64,000 bases of DNA from Streptomyces albiflavescens (GTDB taxonomy: Bacteria > Actinomycetota > Actinomycetes > Streptomycetales > Streptomycetaceae), in contig NZ_BMMM01000017.1 of assembly GCF_014645835.1 (NCBI RefSeq), forward strand, positions 1 to 64,000, written 5' to 3'. Both the position numbers and the translations under genes were made by a program. Shown here piece by piece: positions 15,985 to 24,947 of this stretch (within the stretch, counting starts at the first letter, position 1; each line of letters starts with the position of its first letter). The notes under the pieces are model-generated. The model searched no databases and was not told the DNA's origin. It was given only the letters and a program-made list of their open reading frames with translations.

Positions 15985-16794
15985 GTGCCGGTCCTTCCTG
16001 GAGCCGAGCCGTTCCGCCGCGAGGGCGGAGAGGTCGGCGTCCTTCTCTGCCACGGCTTCACCGGGTCCCCGCAGTCGCTGCGGCCCTGGGCGGAGTATCT
16101 GGCCGAGCGCGGCCTGACCGTCACGCTGCCGCTGCTGCCGGGGCACGGGACGCGCTGGGAGGACATGCAGCTCACCGGCTGGCAGGACTGGTACGCGGAG
16201 GTGGACCGGGAGCTGCGCGCGCTGCGGGACCGGTGCGCTCAGGTGTTCGTCTTCGGCCTCTCCATGGGCGCCGCACTGGCGCTGCGCCTCGCGGCCAAGC
16301 ACGGTGACGAGATCAGCGGCGTCGTGGTCGTCAACCCGCTGAACAGGGTGCACGGCCCGTCGGCGCGCGCCCTCCCGGTGCTCCGGCACTTCGTTCCGTC
16401 CGTGAAGGGCATCGTGAGCGACATCGCCAAGGAGGGGTCGCAGGAGCTCGGGTACGACCGGGTGCCGTTGCACGCCGCGCACTCGATGCGGAATTTCTGC
16501 CGCATCGTCGACGGCGAGCTGCCGCAGGTCACCCAGCCGATGGTGCTGCTGCACAGCCCCCAGGACCACGTCGTGTCCCCCGCCGACTCGGCGCGCGTCC
16601 TCGGCCGGGTGTCGTCCACGGACGTGTCGGAGATCTTGCTGGAACAGAGCTACCACGTTGCGACGTTGGACCACGACGCGGACCGGATCTTCGAGGAGAG
16701 CTACGCGTTCATCGCCCGGCTCGCGCCCAGTGTCGGCAAGGGGTCCGACGCGGGTCAGGTGGGTCAGCAGGAAGGGACGGCCTCCGGTGGCTGA
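15985..16794 (+). CDS. Alpha/beta hydrolase (carboxylesterase or monoacylglycerol lipase type)
   Basis: Serine hydrolase of 269 residues. The nucleophile elbow is GLSMG, with Asp in SPQDHVV and His in QSYHVATLD completing the triad; LLCHGFTGSP forms the oxyanion side. The sequence resembles Est30-like carboxylesterases and monoacylglycerol lipases. GTG 15985 is preferred because AGGAGA lies six bases upstream; ATG 15967 would place that site inside the coding region. The stop overlaps the start of the next gene by eight bases, so both are probably one transcript. It is divergent from the acyltransferase gene. Confidence 0.82.
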   Translation: MPVLPGAEPFRREGGEVGVLLCHGFTGSPQSLRPWAEYLAERGLTVTLPLLPGHGTRWEDMQLTGWQDWYAEVDRELRALRDRCAQVFVFGLSMGAALALRLAAKHGDEISGVVVVNPLNRVHGPSARALPVLRHFVPSVKGIVSDIAKEGSQELGYDRVPLHAAHSMRNFCRIVDGELPQVTQPMVLLHSPQDHVVSPADSARVLGRVSSTDVSEILLEQSYHVATLDHDADRIFEESYAFIARLAPSVGKGSDAGQVGQQEGTASGG

Positions 16795-17440
16795 GCACGA
16801 CGCGGAACGCGGCGATTCCGAGGAGAAGGGCGTGCCCCTCGACGGGCCTCTTGGTGAGCCCCTCGGCGAGGAGCAGAGCGTGCCCTTCGACGAGGACGCC
16901 GCGTGGCAGGCGATCGTCGCCGGGTACGGCGAGGAGCCGCCGGACCCGCCCGGCGTGAAGCCGTTCAAGTCGGTCGAGGACCTGGCGCTCCTGGAGCCGG
17001 AGACGAACGACGGCGACGCGAGCGACACCGAGTCCGACACCGGATCTGGATCTGGATCCGGGTCCGGGTCCGGGGACAAGCCCTCCGCGGCCCAGCCCCT
17101 CGGCAGCTCGGTCGCCTTCGCACCCGGTGTCGGCGGCCCGCGCGACTACAAGGCGCCCGAGCCCAGCGACGACGACTTCGACGAGGACGACGAGGGCCAC
17201 TTCGTACCGCCCGAGCCGCCCCCGCTGCCCTCCGCCGACACCACCGCCAAGTTCGCCTGGCTCGCGGTCACCGGCGGCCCCGTCCTGCTCCTGCTGGCCG
17301 TCCTCCTCGGCTGGGACATGACCTGGTGGCTCACCACCCTCGGCATCGGCGGCTTCCTCGGCGGCTTCGCCACCCTGGTGACGCGCATGAAGACCGACGA
17401 CGAGGACGGAGACGATCCCGGGCGGGGCGCGGTGGTCTGA
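16787..17440 (+). CDS. Acidic membrane protein of unknown function
   Basis: Protein of 217 residues that I cannot assign to a characterised family. The N-terminal 140 residues are acidic and disordered, with a GSGSGSGSGS stretch coded by repeated GGATCT/GGGTCC units (17042-17076) and runs of Asp and Glu. Two hydrophobic helices follow (FAWLAVTGGPVLLLLAVLLG and WWLTTLGIGGFLGGFATLV), then a short acidic tail. GTG 16787 lies inside the end of the hydrolase gene, after AAGGGA. The coupling suggests a shared expression unit with the hydrolase, not a known shared function. Confidence 0.75.
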   Translation: MAEHDAERGDSEEKGVPLDGPLGEPLGEEQSVPFDEDAAWQAIVAGYGEEPPDPPGVKPFKSVEDLALLEPETNDGDASDTESDTGSGSGSGSGSGDKPSAAQPLGSSVAFAPGVGGPRDYKAPEPSDDDFDEDDEGHFVPPEPPPLPSADTTAKFAWLAVTGGPVLLLLAVLLGWDMTWWLTTLGIGGFLGGFATLVTRMKTDDEDGDDPGRGAVV

Positions 17441-17447
17441 CCTCACT

Positions 17448-18212
17448 TCAGGACGCGGGCACTCTGAGGGCGGCCAGCACGGGCAAGTGGTCCGTGGCCG
17501 CCCTCAGGTCTGCCTCCGTCACGCCGGGGAGACCCAGCGGCACCCCGCAGCCCAGGACCTCCACGCCCTCCGTGGCGAAGATCGCGTCGATGCGCTGGTG
17601 GGGGTCGGTGGGGGTGGAGGTGTACTCCGCACCCCACGGGCGGGTCGCCCAGGCGTCCTGAAGGGCGCCGGCCAGGCGCTTGAAGGTGGGGCCGTCGGGG
17701 CGTTCGTTGAGGTCGCCGCCCGCGATCATGTGCGGAGCGTCGAGGCCTGCGAGGCGGTCGAGAAGCATGCCGCCCTGCTCGTACCGCTCGTCCTTCTGGA
17801 GCGAGAGATGGCAGCTCAGGACGCCGAGCCGGGCGCCACCGAACCGTACGACGGCGGTGGCGAAGCCGCGGCGGTGCAGGCCGGGCGTGAGGGGGAGCAG
17901 AACATCCTCGGTGCGCTCGACGGTCGCCCGGAGGGAGCAGAGGAGCGCCGGTCCGGACGCCGGGGCACCGCCCGAGAGGATCATCTGCCCGGACGCCGCC
18001 GCGAGCCGGGCCAATTTCTTTCGCCAGCGGAAGAAGCGCGGGGCCTCCTGGATGAGGACCAGGTCGGGTGCGCAGGCACTGATCACCCGCGCGAGAGCGG
18101 CGGTGTCGTCGCGCATCGACCGAATGTTGTAACTGAGCACGCGAATGACGGCCGAACCGTCGGCTTCGGTGCGGGAGTTGGGCAGCGGACTGGCTGAGGG
18201 GCTGGTCGGCAT
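17448..18212 (-). CDS. Endonuclease/exonuclease/phosphatase family protein
   Basis: Protein of 254 residues with the EEP fold. Motifs in order: VLSYNIRSMRDD (Asn), LIQEAPRFFRW (catalytic Glu), LSCHLSLQ, AGGDLNERPDG (metal and phosphate binding Asp/Asn), RIDAIFAT and ATDHLPV (catalytic Asp-His). Members hydrolyse phosphodiester or phosphomonoester bonds in DNA, RNA, sphingolipids or inositol lipids; the substrate here is unknown. ATG 18212 lacks a good ribosome binding site. The gene ends seven bases from the convergent acidic membrane protein gene. Confidence 0.8.
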   Translation of the reverse strand: MPTSPSASPLPNSRTEADGSAVIRVLSYNIRSMRDDTAALARVISACAPDLVLIQEAPRFFRWRKKLARLAAASGQMILSGGAPASGPALLCSLRATVERTEDVLLPLTPGLHRRGFATAVVRFGGARLGVLSCHLSLQKDERYEQGGMLLDRLAGLDAPHMIAGGDLNERPDGPTFKRLAGALQDAWATRPWGAEYTSTPTDPHQRIDAIFATEGVEVLGCGVPLGLPGVTEADLRAATDHLPVLAALRVPAS

Positions 18213-18313
18213 GGCGATCAAGATACGACAGCCGGAGCACACGCGGGACTACCCGCACTCGCCCACGCACAGAAGCAGCCGTGCCGGTACATCGAATGCC
18301 AGCATCCGGACAG

Positions 18314-18360
18314 GGCACGGCACGCGGTACGGCGGCGCCCGCCGTACCGCGTGCCGTGCC
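18314..18360 (-). terminator. Terminator downstream of glucokinase
   Basis: A perfect 22-bp inverted repeat (18314-18335 with 18339-18360) around a three-base loop, 13 bp after the glucokinase stop. It is the strongest hairpin noticed in the window. No T-run follows, which is normal for Streptomyces terminators. Confidence 0.8.
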
Positions 18361-18373
18361 GGCTGCCGACGGG

Positions 18374-19327
18374 TCACATGATCGGGTCGGGCTCCCGGGC
18401 CAGGTCGGCGGCGCCCACCAGACCCGCCTTGTTGCCCAGCTGGGCCACGATGACGTCGGCCACCGGGCGCCAGTTGCCACCCACCAGCCAGCGCTTGTAC
18501 GACTTGCGGATCGGGTCGAGGACCAGCTCGCCCTCGTCCGAGAGGCCGCCGCCGACGATGAAGGCGGACGGGTCGAAGAGTGAGGCCAGGTCGGCGAGGC
18601 CGGCGCCGGCCCAGCGGGCCAGCTCGCGGTAGGAGTCCACCGCGACCAGGTCGCCCTGGCGCGCGGCGACCGAGATGTGCTTGCCCTCGATGCCGTCGGG
18701 GGTGCCGTTGCCCAGCGCGAGAAGGATCTCCGCGTTCTCCGGGGTCGCGTTGGCGCGCTGCTTGGCGTAGCGGACGAGGGCGCGCCCGGACGCGTACTGC
18801 TCCCAGCAGCCCTGCGAGCCGCAGCCGCACAGCAGCCCGTCCGGCACCATGCGGATGTGTCCGAACTCGGCGGCCACGCCGAAGTGCCCGCGGCGCAGCT
18901 TGTTGCCGATGATGATGCCGCCGCCGAGGCCTGTGCCCAGGGTGATGCAGATGACGTTCCGGTGGCCCTTGCCCGCGCCGAACTTGTACTCGCCCCACGC
19001 CGCCGCGTTCGCGTCGTTCTCGACGACGACCGGCAGCCCCACACGCGCCTCGACCTCGGCCTTGAGGGGCTCCTGTCGCCAGTCGATGTTCGGCGCGAAG
19101 TAGACCGTGGAACGCTGGCGGTTCACGTATCCGGCGGCACCGATGCCCACGCCGACGATGTCGTGGCCTGCGCGCGCGCCCTCGACGGCAGCGGCGATGG
19201 CATCCACGATGGCCTGCGGCGTGGTGGGGGTCGGCACCTTGTGGGTCGAGAGGATGTTGCCTTCCTCGTCGACCACACCGGCCGCGATCTTCGTGCCGCC
19301 GATATCGACGCCGATGGTGAGTCCCAT
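18374..19327 (-). CDS. glkA: ROK-family glucokinase
   Basis: Phosphorylates glucose with ATP; in Streptomyces this enzyme also takes part in glucose repression. Protein of 317 residues. Seen: DIGGTKIAAGVVD (phosphate binding), VENDANAAAWGE, ITLGTGLGGGIIIG, EFGHIRMVPDG and the zinc motif CGCGSQGCWE of ROK kinases. Length and all catalytic positions are normal. It is probably transcribed alone: a very strong hairpin follows it and a 54-bp gap separates it from the small gene upstream. Confidence 0.95.
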   Translation of the reverse strand: MGLTIGVDIGGTKIAAGVVDEEGNILSTHKVPTPTTPQAIVDAIAAAVEGARAGHDIVGVGIGAAGYVNRQRSTVYFAPNIDWRQEPLKAEVEARVGLPVVVENDANAAAWGEYKFGAGKGHRNVICITLGTGLGGGIIIGNKLRRGHFGVAAEFGHIRMVPDGLLCGCGSQGCWEQYASGRALVRYAKQRANATPENAEILLALGNGTPDGIEGKHISVAARQGDLVAVDSYRELARWAGAGLADLASLFDPSAFIVGGGLSDEGELVLDPIRKSYKRWLVGGNWRPVADVIVAQLGNKAGLVGAADLAREPDPIM

Positions 19328-19381
19328 GAATCCCTCAGTTTCGGTCGAGCCCCGCTACGGCCAACCGTACCCGAGGGGCCT

Positions 19382-19867
19382 TCAGTCCAAGTCGATGTGT
19401 TCCCCTGGACCGGTCCCCTCGTCGTGGGGGCCCTTGTCCCGGGTGGTCCAGCGTCGTTCCTGTGCCTCGACCGCCGAGCGATAGGCCGCGAGCAGCTCGG
19501 AGCCGGCGGCCGCGAGGTGGTCGAACACGTCCGGGTTGCGCTCGATCACCGGCTCGACGGCGGCCTTGGCCTGCTGCACGACCTGGTTGACCATCTGCTG
19601 GGCCGTGCCGGAGGCGACCGCGCCGAAGAGCGGCGAGTTGAGCCCGGACAGCTTGTCGGCGACGGCGTCGACGAGCTTGCGCAGCTCCTCGGCGGCCGAG
19701 CCCGGCGGTGTGCCGTACGCGGCGCGGCGGCGGGCCTTCTCCGCCGCGAGGTCCTCGGCACAGGCCTTCGCCCAGGCGTCGGCGTCGGTCGCGCGCGCCT
19801 CTTCGGCACGCACCTCGTCGCCCGCTTCCTCCTGAGCGGCGTCGGATGTGGGGCGCTCTTCGCTCAT
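19382..19867 (-). CDS. DUF5304-like small acidic protein
   Basis: Protein of 161 residues, rich in Glu, Ala and Asp at both ends. The centre (about 55-140) has amphipathic helices (LRKLVDAVADKLSGLNSPLFG, then VNQVVQQAKAAVEPVIERN). It resembles the uncharacterised DUF5304 proteins of Streptomyces. No catalytic motif, signal peptide or membrane helix is visible. ATG 19867 has a GCAGGAGT-type site upstream. It lies between glucokinase and an ArsA-like protein on the same strand, which gives no functional clue. Confidence 0.7.
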   Translation of the reverse strand: MSEERPTSDAAQEEAGDEVRAEEARATDADAWAKACAEDLAAEKARRRAAYGTPPGSAAEELRKLVDAVADKLSGLNSPLFGAVASGTAQQMVNQVVQQAKAAVEPVIERNPDVFDHLAAAGSELLAAYRSAVEAQERRWTTRDKGPHDEGTGPGEHIDLD

Positions 19868-19957
19868 GGCGGACTCCTGCCTACGGTTCGTGCCTTCGAC
19901 GTTACCCGAACGGGGTACACCGTTCAGCGTGTCCGCCCCGAGGAGGGGACGGCTCGG

Positions 19958-21127
19958 TCATCTTGTACGCGGCCACAGATCCGGATCCGGCGCGAAGCGG
20001 ACCCTGAGCTCGCCCTCGCGCAGCGCGGCACCGGCCACGGTGCAGCGACGCAGGGCCGACGGGAGTGGAACGATACGGCGGAACTGCCCTGCCGTGACCA
20101 CGAGTTCGTCGCCGCGCCGGATGAGGTCCAGTTCCTCGCGTATCGCGCCGGGCAGCGGGATGTGCCACACGAGCACGCCGTCGTCGGCGAGCTGGTCGAT
20201 GACGGGCCACTCGACCGGGGTCGGTGCCTGGTTGACCCCGGGCACGGGCAGCGCGGCGAGATCGTGGATGCCGCGCGGGTCGTGGCCGAGGTGCGGGACC
20301 TCATGGAGTGCGTACGTCTCCTGCCACTCGTCCAGTGCCTTGCGCTGCTGGGCGGCGAGGGCCGCCAGCCAGGTGTCGTGCGTGGCGCCCGGCAGGACGC
20401 GGCTCGCGATCAGGGCGTCGACGGACAGGCCGCGCAGGGCGAGGGCCGTGGCGGCGGTGCGTACGGCGTCGGTGCCGGCCGGGCCCGGCTCGGCGACCAG
20501 TCGTACGGTCGTGGCGCGGTCCTCGACGACCGCCTCCACCGCGGCCAGCTCGATGTCCCAGCGCGCCGAGGTCTCGTACAGCCACTCCGCGGGCATCGGG
20601 ACGCCCGCGAGCCGGCCGAGCACGGGGCGCAGGGCGCGAGCCGCCTGGCGCTCCGGCGGGAGCAGGCGGCGCAGATAGCGGCGGAGTTCCTCGGGGAGGG
20701 CGAGGAGGGCGAGGGCCTGGGGGGCCGGGGGGAGGTCCACGACCAGAAGGTCGTACCGCTCCGACATCGCCGCGTCGCGCAGGGCGCGCAGCAGAGCGAG
20801 TTCCTCGGCACCGGGGAGGGGGGTGACCTCCTCGGCGTCCAGGCGGGAGGCGCCGAGCAGGTCCAGGGCGGTCTGAGCGCGCTGCTGGAAGGCGGTGAGG
20901 TCCTCGCGGAAGCGGGCCGCGGCGTCGGGGCGCCAGGCGGTGAGGCCCGGGGCCGCCTCCACGGGGGTCGCGCCGGTGGGCACGCCGAGGGCGGCACCGA
21001 GGCTGTCCGTGCGGTCGGCGCCGAGCACCAGGGTGCGGGTGCCCTCGCGGGCCGCCTTCAGCGCGGTGGCCGCGGCGACCGTCGTACGGCCGGTGCCGCC
21101 TTGGCCGGTGATCAGGATGGTGCGCAT
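19958..21127 (-). CDS. ArsA/Get3-like P-loop protein with altered Walker A
   Basis: Protein of 389 residues with the ArsA/GET3 ATPase plan: N-terminal P-loop, VDLPPAPQALALL switch-like segment near residue 160, and a C-terminal domain similar to the ArsA-like/HSP20-like half. The P-loop reads GQGGTGRTT instead of GKGGVGKTT: both the signature lysine and the Walker A lysine are replaced (Gln and Arg). ATP hydrolysis may therefore be weak or lost. ATG 21127 starts right before the P-loop. It neighbours a lipid-binding-fold START/SRPBCC gene on the same strand, 189 bp away. Cargo and role unknown. Confidence 0.75.
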   Translation of the reverse strand: MRTILITGQGGTGRTTVAAATALKAAREGTRTLVLGADRTDSLGAALGVPTGATPVEAAPGLTAWRPDAAARFREDLTAFQQRAQTALDLLGASRLDAEEVTPLPGAEELALLRALRDAAMSERYDLLVVDLPPAPQALALLALPEELRRYLRRLLPPERQAARALRPVLGRLAGVPMPAEWLYETSARWDIELAAVEAVVEDRATTVRLVAEPGPAGTDAVRTAATALALRGLSVDALIASRVLPGATHDTWLAALAAQQRKALDEWQETYALHEVPHLGHDPRGIHDLAALPVPGVNQAPTPVEWPVIDQLADDGVLVWHIPLPGAIREELDLIRRGDELVVTAGQFRRIVPLPSALRRCTVAGAALREGELRVRFAPDPDLWPRTR

Positions 21128-21316
21128 GGGGGTGAACGGTACCGGTGCCGGCGGGGCGCCTCGGCGGGGCCGGGGTCCAGGCCATGGGCCGAGTACCCGG
21201 GGCCGGGGCTGGGGTGGGGTGGGCGTGACCGGCACCTGCGGGGTGCCGCTGTGCCCACCCGTGCCGCCGCCGGCGGACGCATGCCCGCAGCGGCGACGGG
21301 AGACCCCCTGCTTCTC

Positions 21317-21760
21317 CTACTTCTCCCCAGACTCCACGCGCTTCTTCAAGCCCGCCAGTGCCCGGTCGATGATGACCTTCTCGGCCTTGCGCTTGATCAT
21401 GCCGAGCATGGGGATCTTGACGTCGACGGTCAGCTGGTAGGTGACCTCGGTGGCGCCGGCGCCCGCGGGCTTGAGGATGTAGGAGCCGTCCAGGGAGCGG
21501 AGCATCTGGGACTTGACCAGGGTCCAGGAGACCTCGTGGTCGCCGGTCCAGGTGTAGCCGAGGGTCTGGTCGTCCTTGATGGCGCCGGCGTCCATGACGA
21601 GGCGCACCTGCTCGGCGCGGCCCTGCTCGTCGGTGGCGAGTACCTCCGCCTCCTTCACCTCGCCGGTCCAGTCCGGGTAGCGGGCGAAGTCGGCGATCAC
21701 CGCCATCACGTCTGCCGGTGCCGCCTCGATCGTGATGCTCGAGCTGGTGTGTTCCGCCAT
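21317..21760 (-). CDS. SRPBCC (polyketide cyclase/START-like) protein
   Basis: Protein of 147 residues with the START-like helix-grip fold: ITIEAAPADVMAVIADFARYPDW at the start, VSWTLVKSQMLRSLDGSY in the middle and a long C-terminal helix (DRALAGLKKRVES). Members bind hydrophobic ligands such as lipids or polyketides; some act as cyclases. No biosynthetic cluster surrounds it, so a housekeeping lipid or ligand-binding role is more likely than antibiotic synthesis. ATG 21760 follows a GGAGGAGCC site. Confidence 0.8.
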   Translation of the reverse strand: MAEHTSSSITIEAAPADVMAVIADFARYPDWTGEVKEAEVLATDEQGRAEQVRLVMDAGAIKDDQTLGYTWTGDHEVSWTLVKSQMLRSLDGSYILKPAGAGATEVTYQLTVDVKIPMLGMIKRKAEKVIIDRALAGLKKRVESGEK

Positions 21761-21885
21761 CGCCGTGGCTCCTCCAGATGCGGTCCGGTGAGGGAGGGTG
21801 GTGCGCACGTGTGTGCAGCGTGAAGGCTACCGCGCACCGAACGGCGTGCCGTCACCGCGTCCGGCCCGGGCGCGGGCCGGGACCG

Positions 21886-22683
21886 TCACCACTCCAGCGC
21901 CCACGGCCTTCCCGACCCCGCGAAGTGCCCCACGTTCACGCATTCCGTCGCCCCGATCCGCATCCTCGGCGCCAGCGGCTGGTGAACATGGCCGAAGAGC
22001 GAGTAGCGAGGGCGCGTGCGCCGGATCGCGTCCAGAAGTGCGCGGGAGCCGCGCTCGAAGCGGCGCGCCACCGTGTCGTACACCAGCTCCGGCACCTCCG
22101 GCGGAATGTGCGTGCACAGCACGTCGACCTCGCCGAGCGCCTCGATCTTGGCCGCGTACTCCTCGTCGCCGATCTCGTACGGCGTCCGCATGGGGGTCCT
22201 GAGGCCGCCGCCCACGAAGCCGAAGACCCAGCCGCCGATCTCCACGCGCTCGCCGTCGAGCACGGTCGTGCCGGGGCCTGCGTACTCCGGCCACAGGGTC
22301 GGCATGTCGACATTGCCGTAAGTCGCGTACGTCGGTGTCGGGAAGGCCGCGAACATCTCGGCGTACTGCTTGCGCACCGCCTTCTCGATGGCGGCGGCCC
22401 GGTCGGTGCCGATGCCGGACCACAGCCGGGCGCCGAACTCGCGCGCTTCCTCGTAGCGGCGGGCGGTGCGCAGCTCGACGATGCGGTCCGCGTTCTCCTT
22501 GCCGAACAGGTCCGGGAAGATACCGCGCGAGTGGTCGGCGTAGTCGAGGAAGAGGACCAGGTCACCGAGGCAGATCAGGGCGTCCGCGCCGTCACCGGCT
22601 CTGGCCAGGTCCCGGGCGTTGCCGTGCACGTCACTGACCACATGAACGCGCGTCCTCGGGTTACCGACCGGTGTGGGTGCCAT
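21886..22683 (-). CDS. Calcineurin-like metallophosphoesterase
   Basis: Protein of 265 residues. The metal-binding motifs of calcineurin-like phosphoesterases appear in order: VVSDVHGN, CLGDLVLFLD, TYGNVD, TTHIPPE-equivalent CTHIPPE, and LFGHVHQ. It should use a two-metal centre to cleave phosphate esters; the substrate is unknown. ATG 22683 is chosen over ATG 22692, which has no better signal. It is divergent from the acyl-CoA ligase gene, with 296 bp of intergenic DNA that holds no recognised gene but includes an imperfect palindrome near 22738-22751 (TTACTGGCTAGTCA). Confidence 0.82.
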   Translation of the reverse strand: MAPTPVGNPRTRVHVVSDVHGNARDLARAGDGADALICLGDLVLFLDYADHSRGIFPDLFGKENADRIVELRTARRYEEAREFGARLWSGIGTDRAAAIEKAVRKQYAEMFAAFPTPTYATYGNVDMPTLWPEYAGPGTTVLDGERVEIGGWVFGFVGGGLRTPMRTPYEIGDEEYAAKIEALGEVDVLCTHIPPEVPELVYDTVARRFERGSRALLDAIRRTRPRYSLFGHVHQPLAPRMRIGATECVNVGHFAGSGRPWALEW

Positions 22684-22979
22684 GGCGATCAAGCGTAGGC
22701 CTGTGGGGCAAACGTGAATAGAGGTGGTCGGACCTGCGGTTACTGGCTAGTCAGGAAGGGCGTGGACTACTGTGCGCGAAGGAACGCCAATCTGTGTGAC
22801 GCAGGGAACATCTCGCCGGGACCCCCTATCGAAACAGCCGTACCGGTGGGTAACGTCCGGGCCGTCCAGTCGTACTCAGGATTTCAACAAGTGATCTCTT
22901 GAGTACCTGCCCGAGCCTTGGACCGCACCGTCGCATCACACAGAGTCGTGGCGCCGGCGCCCTATGAGGAGCAGCAGTC

Positions 22980-24776
22980 TTGCGCGAGTTCAGCCTTCCG
23001 GCTTTGTACGAGGTCCCTGCAGACGGCAATCTGACCGACATCGTCCGCAGAAACGCCGCGCAGCATCCCGACGTAGCTGTCATCGCCCGCAAGGTGGGCG
23101 GTACGTGGACGGATGTCACCGCCACCACCTTCCTCGCCGAGGTGCGGGAAGCCGCCAAGGGCCTGATCGCCTCCGGTGTCCAGCCGGGCGACCGGGTCGG
23201 CCTGATGTCCCGTACCCGCTACGAGTGGACGCTGCTCGACTTCGCGATCTGGAGCGCGGGCGCGATCACCGTGCCGGTGTACGAGACCAGCTCCCCCGAG
23301 CAGGTGCAGTGGATCCTCGGCGACTCGGGCGCGACCGCCTGCATCGTCGAGCTGGACACGCACGCGGCCTCCGTGGAGTCGGTGCGCGACCGGCTGCCCG
23401 CCCTCAAGCACGTCTGGCAGATCGAGGCCGGCGGTGTGGAGGAGCTGGGACGCCTCGGCAAGGACGTCAGCGACGCCACCGTCGAGGAGCGCAGCTCGCT
23501 CGCCAAGGCCGACGACCCGGCGACCATCGTCTACACGAGCGGCACGACCGGCCGCCCCAAGGGCTGCGTTCTCACCCACCGCGCCTTCTTCGCGGAGTGC
23601 GGCAACATCGTGGAGCGGCTGCGCCCGCTCTTCCGCACGGGCGAGTGTTCCGTCCTGCTCTTCCTGCCGCTCGCGCACGTCTTCGGGCGGCTCGTGCAGG
23701 TCGCGCCGATGATGGCGCCGATCAAGCTGGGCTGTGTCCCGGACATCAAGAACCTCACCGACGAGCTGGCCGCGTTCCGGCCGACGCTGATCCTCGGTGT
23801 GCCGCGCGTCTTCGAGAAGGTCTACAACTCGGCGCGCGCCAAGGCGCAGGCGGACGGCAAGGGCAAGATCTTCGACAAGGCGGCGGACACGGCGATCGCG
23901 TACAGCCGCGCCCTGGACACCCCCTCCGGCCCGTCGCTCGGCCTGAAGATCAAGTACAAGACCTTCGACAAGCTCGTCTACAGCAAGCTGCGCGCGGTGC
24001 TGGGCGGTCGCGGCGAGTACGCGATCTCCGGCGGCGCCCCGCTCGGCGAGCGGCTCGGCCACTTCTTCCGCGGCATCGGCTTCACGGTCCTGGAGGGCTA
24101 CGGCCTGACCGAGTCCTGCGCCGCCACCGCCTTCAACCCCTGGGACCGTACGAAGATCGGCACGGTCGGCCAGCCGCTGCCCGGTTCCGTGATCCGCATC
24201 GCGGACGACGGCGAGGTGCTGCTGCACGGCGAGCACCTGTTCCAGGGGTACTGGAACAACGAGGCCGCGACCGCCGAGGCCCTCGCCGACGGCTGGTTCC
24301 ACACCGGCGACATCGGCACCCTCGACGAGGACGGCTACCTCCGCATCACCGGCCGCAAGAAGGAGATCATCGTCACCGCGGGCGGCAAGAACGTCGCCCC
24401 GGCCGTGATCGAGGACCGCATCCGCGCGCACGCGCTGGTCGCGGAGTGCATGGTGGTCGGCGACGGGCGCCCGTTCGTCGGCGCACTGGTCACCATCGAC
24501 GAGGAGTTCCTGGGCCGCTGGGCCGAGGAGCACGGGAAGCCGGCCGGCTCGACCGCGGCGTCGCTGCGCGAGGACGCGGATCTGATCGCCGCGATCCAGG
24601 ACGCGATCGACGACGGCAACGCGGCGGTGTCCAAGGCGGAGTCGGTCCGCAAGTTCCGCATCCTCGCCTCCCAGTTCACCGAGGAGTCGGGGCACATCAC
24701 GCCGTCGCTGAAGCTCAAGCGCAGTGTGGTGGCCAAGGACTACGCCGGCGAGATCGAGGCGATTTATCGGGGCTGA
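22980..24776 (+). CDS. fadD: Long-chain fatty-acid-CoA ligase
   Basis: ANL-superfamily enzyme of 598 residues, the FadD15-like type. It activates fatty acids to acyl-CoA through an acyl-adenylate. Motifs: P-loop-like YTSGTTGRPKGCVLTHR, ISGGAPLG, GYGLTESCAAT, DGWFHTGDIGTLDEDGYLRI and GRKKEIIVTAGGKN with the C-terminal lysine region. The TTG start at 22980 is set by GAGGAG eight bases upstream. No partner genes of beta-oxidation are adjacent. A repeat-type hairpin follows the stop. Confidence 0.93.
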   Translation: MREFSLPALYEVPADGNLTDIVRRNAAQHPDVAVIARKVGGTWTDVTATTFLAEVREAAKGLIASGVQPGDRVGLMSRTRYEWTLLDFAIWSAGAITVPVYETSSPEQVQWILGDSGATACIVELDTHAASVESVRDRLPALKHVWQIEAGGVEELGRLGKDVSDATVEERSSLAKADDPATIVYTSGTTGRPKGCVLTHRAFFAECGNIVERLRPLFRTGECSVLLFLPLAHVFGRLVQVAPMMAPIKLGCVPDIKNLTDELAAFRPTLILGVPRVFEKVYNSARAKAQADGKGKIFDKAADTAIAYSRALDTPSGPSLGLKIKYKTFDKLVYSKLRAVLGGRGEYAISGGAPLGERLGHFFRGIGFTVLEGYGLTESCAATAFNPWDRTKIGTVGQPLPGSVIRIADDGEVLLHGEHLFQGYWNNEAATAEALADGWFHTGDIGTLDEDGYLRITGRKKEIIVTAGGKNVAPAVIEDRIRAHALVAECMVVGDGRPFVGALVTIDEEFLGRWAEEHGKPAGSTAASLREDADLIAAIQDAIDDGNAAVSKAESVRKFRILASQFTEESGHITPSLKLKRSVVAKDYAGEIEAIYRG

Positions 24777-24844
24777 TGCCCCAGCGGCCGGCCTCCCGCC
24801 CTAGCGGCGGGGGCATCAGCTCTGCCGACCGGCCGTGCGTGGTT

Positions 24845-24892
24845 GATCGCGCGGTTCCTCGCGCCCCTGACGGGGCGGGGAACCGCGCGGTC
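24845..24892. repeat. Dispersed Streptomyces hairpin, probable bidirectional terminator
   Basis: An imperfect inverted repeat: GATCGCGCGGTTCCTCGCGCCCC against GGGCGGGGAACCGCGCGGTC with a TGACG loop. It lies between the convergent ligase and glycosyltransferase genes. The core CGCGCCCCTGA/GGGGCG motif recurs at other gene ends in this window (near 36085, 43995 and 62472). Confidence 0.75.
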
Positions 24893-24947
24893 GGCCCACG
24901 ACAACCCGCGATCGCCGAAAGCCCCGAAGCGGCACCCCACCTGACGG

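Noticed and set aside
18677..21823. Long plus-strand open frame of over 1000 codons opposite glucokinase, DUF5304 and ArsA-like genes
   Set aside because: A composition shadow of minus-strand genes; low-complexity peptide rich in Gly, Arg, Ala and Val.
22860..22910. MacR box (TGAGTAC-NN-GTACTCA type) near GTACTCA and TGAGTAC sequences
   Set aside because: The two half-sites are about 20 bp apart and not in palindromic register, and the consensus is recalled from memory.
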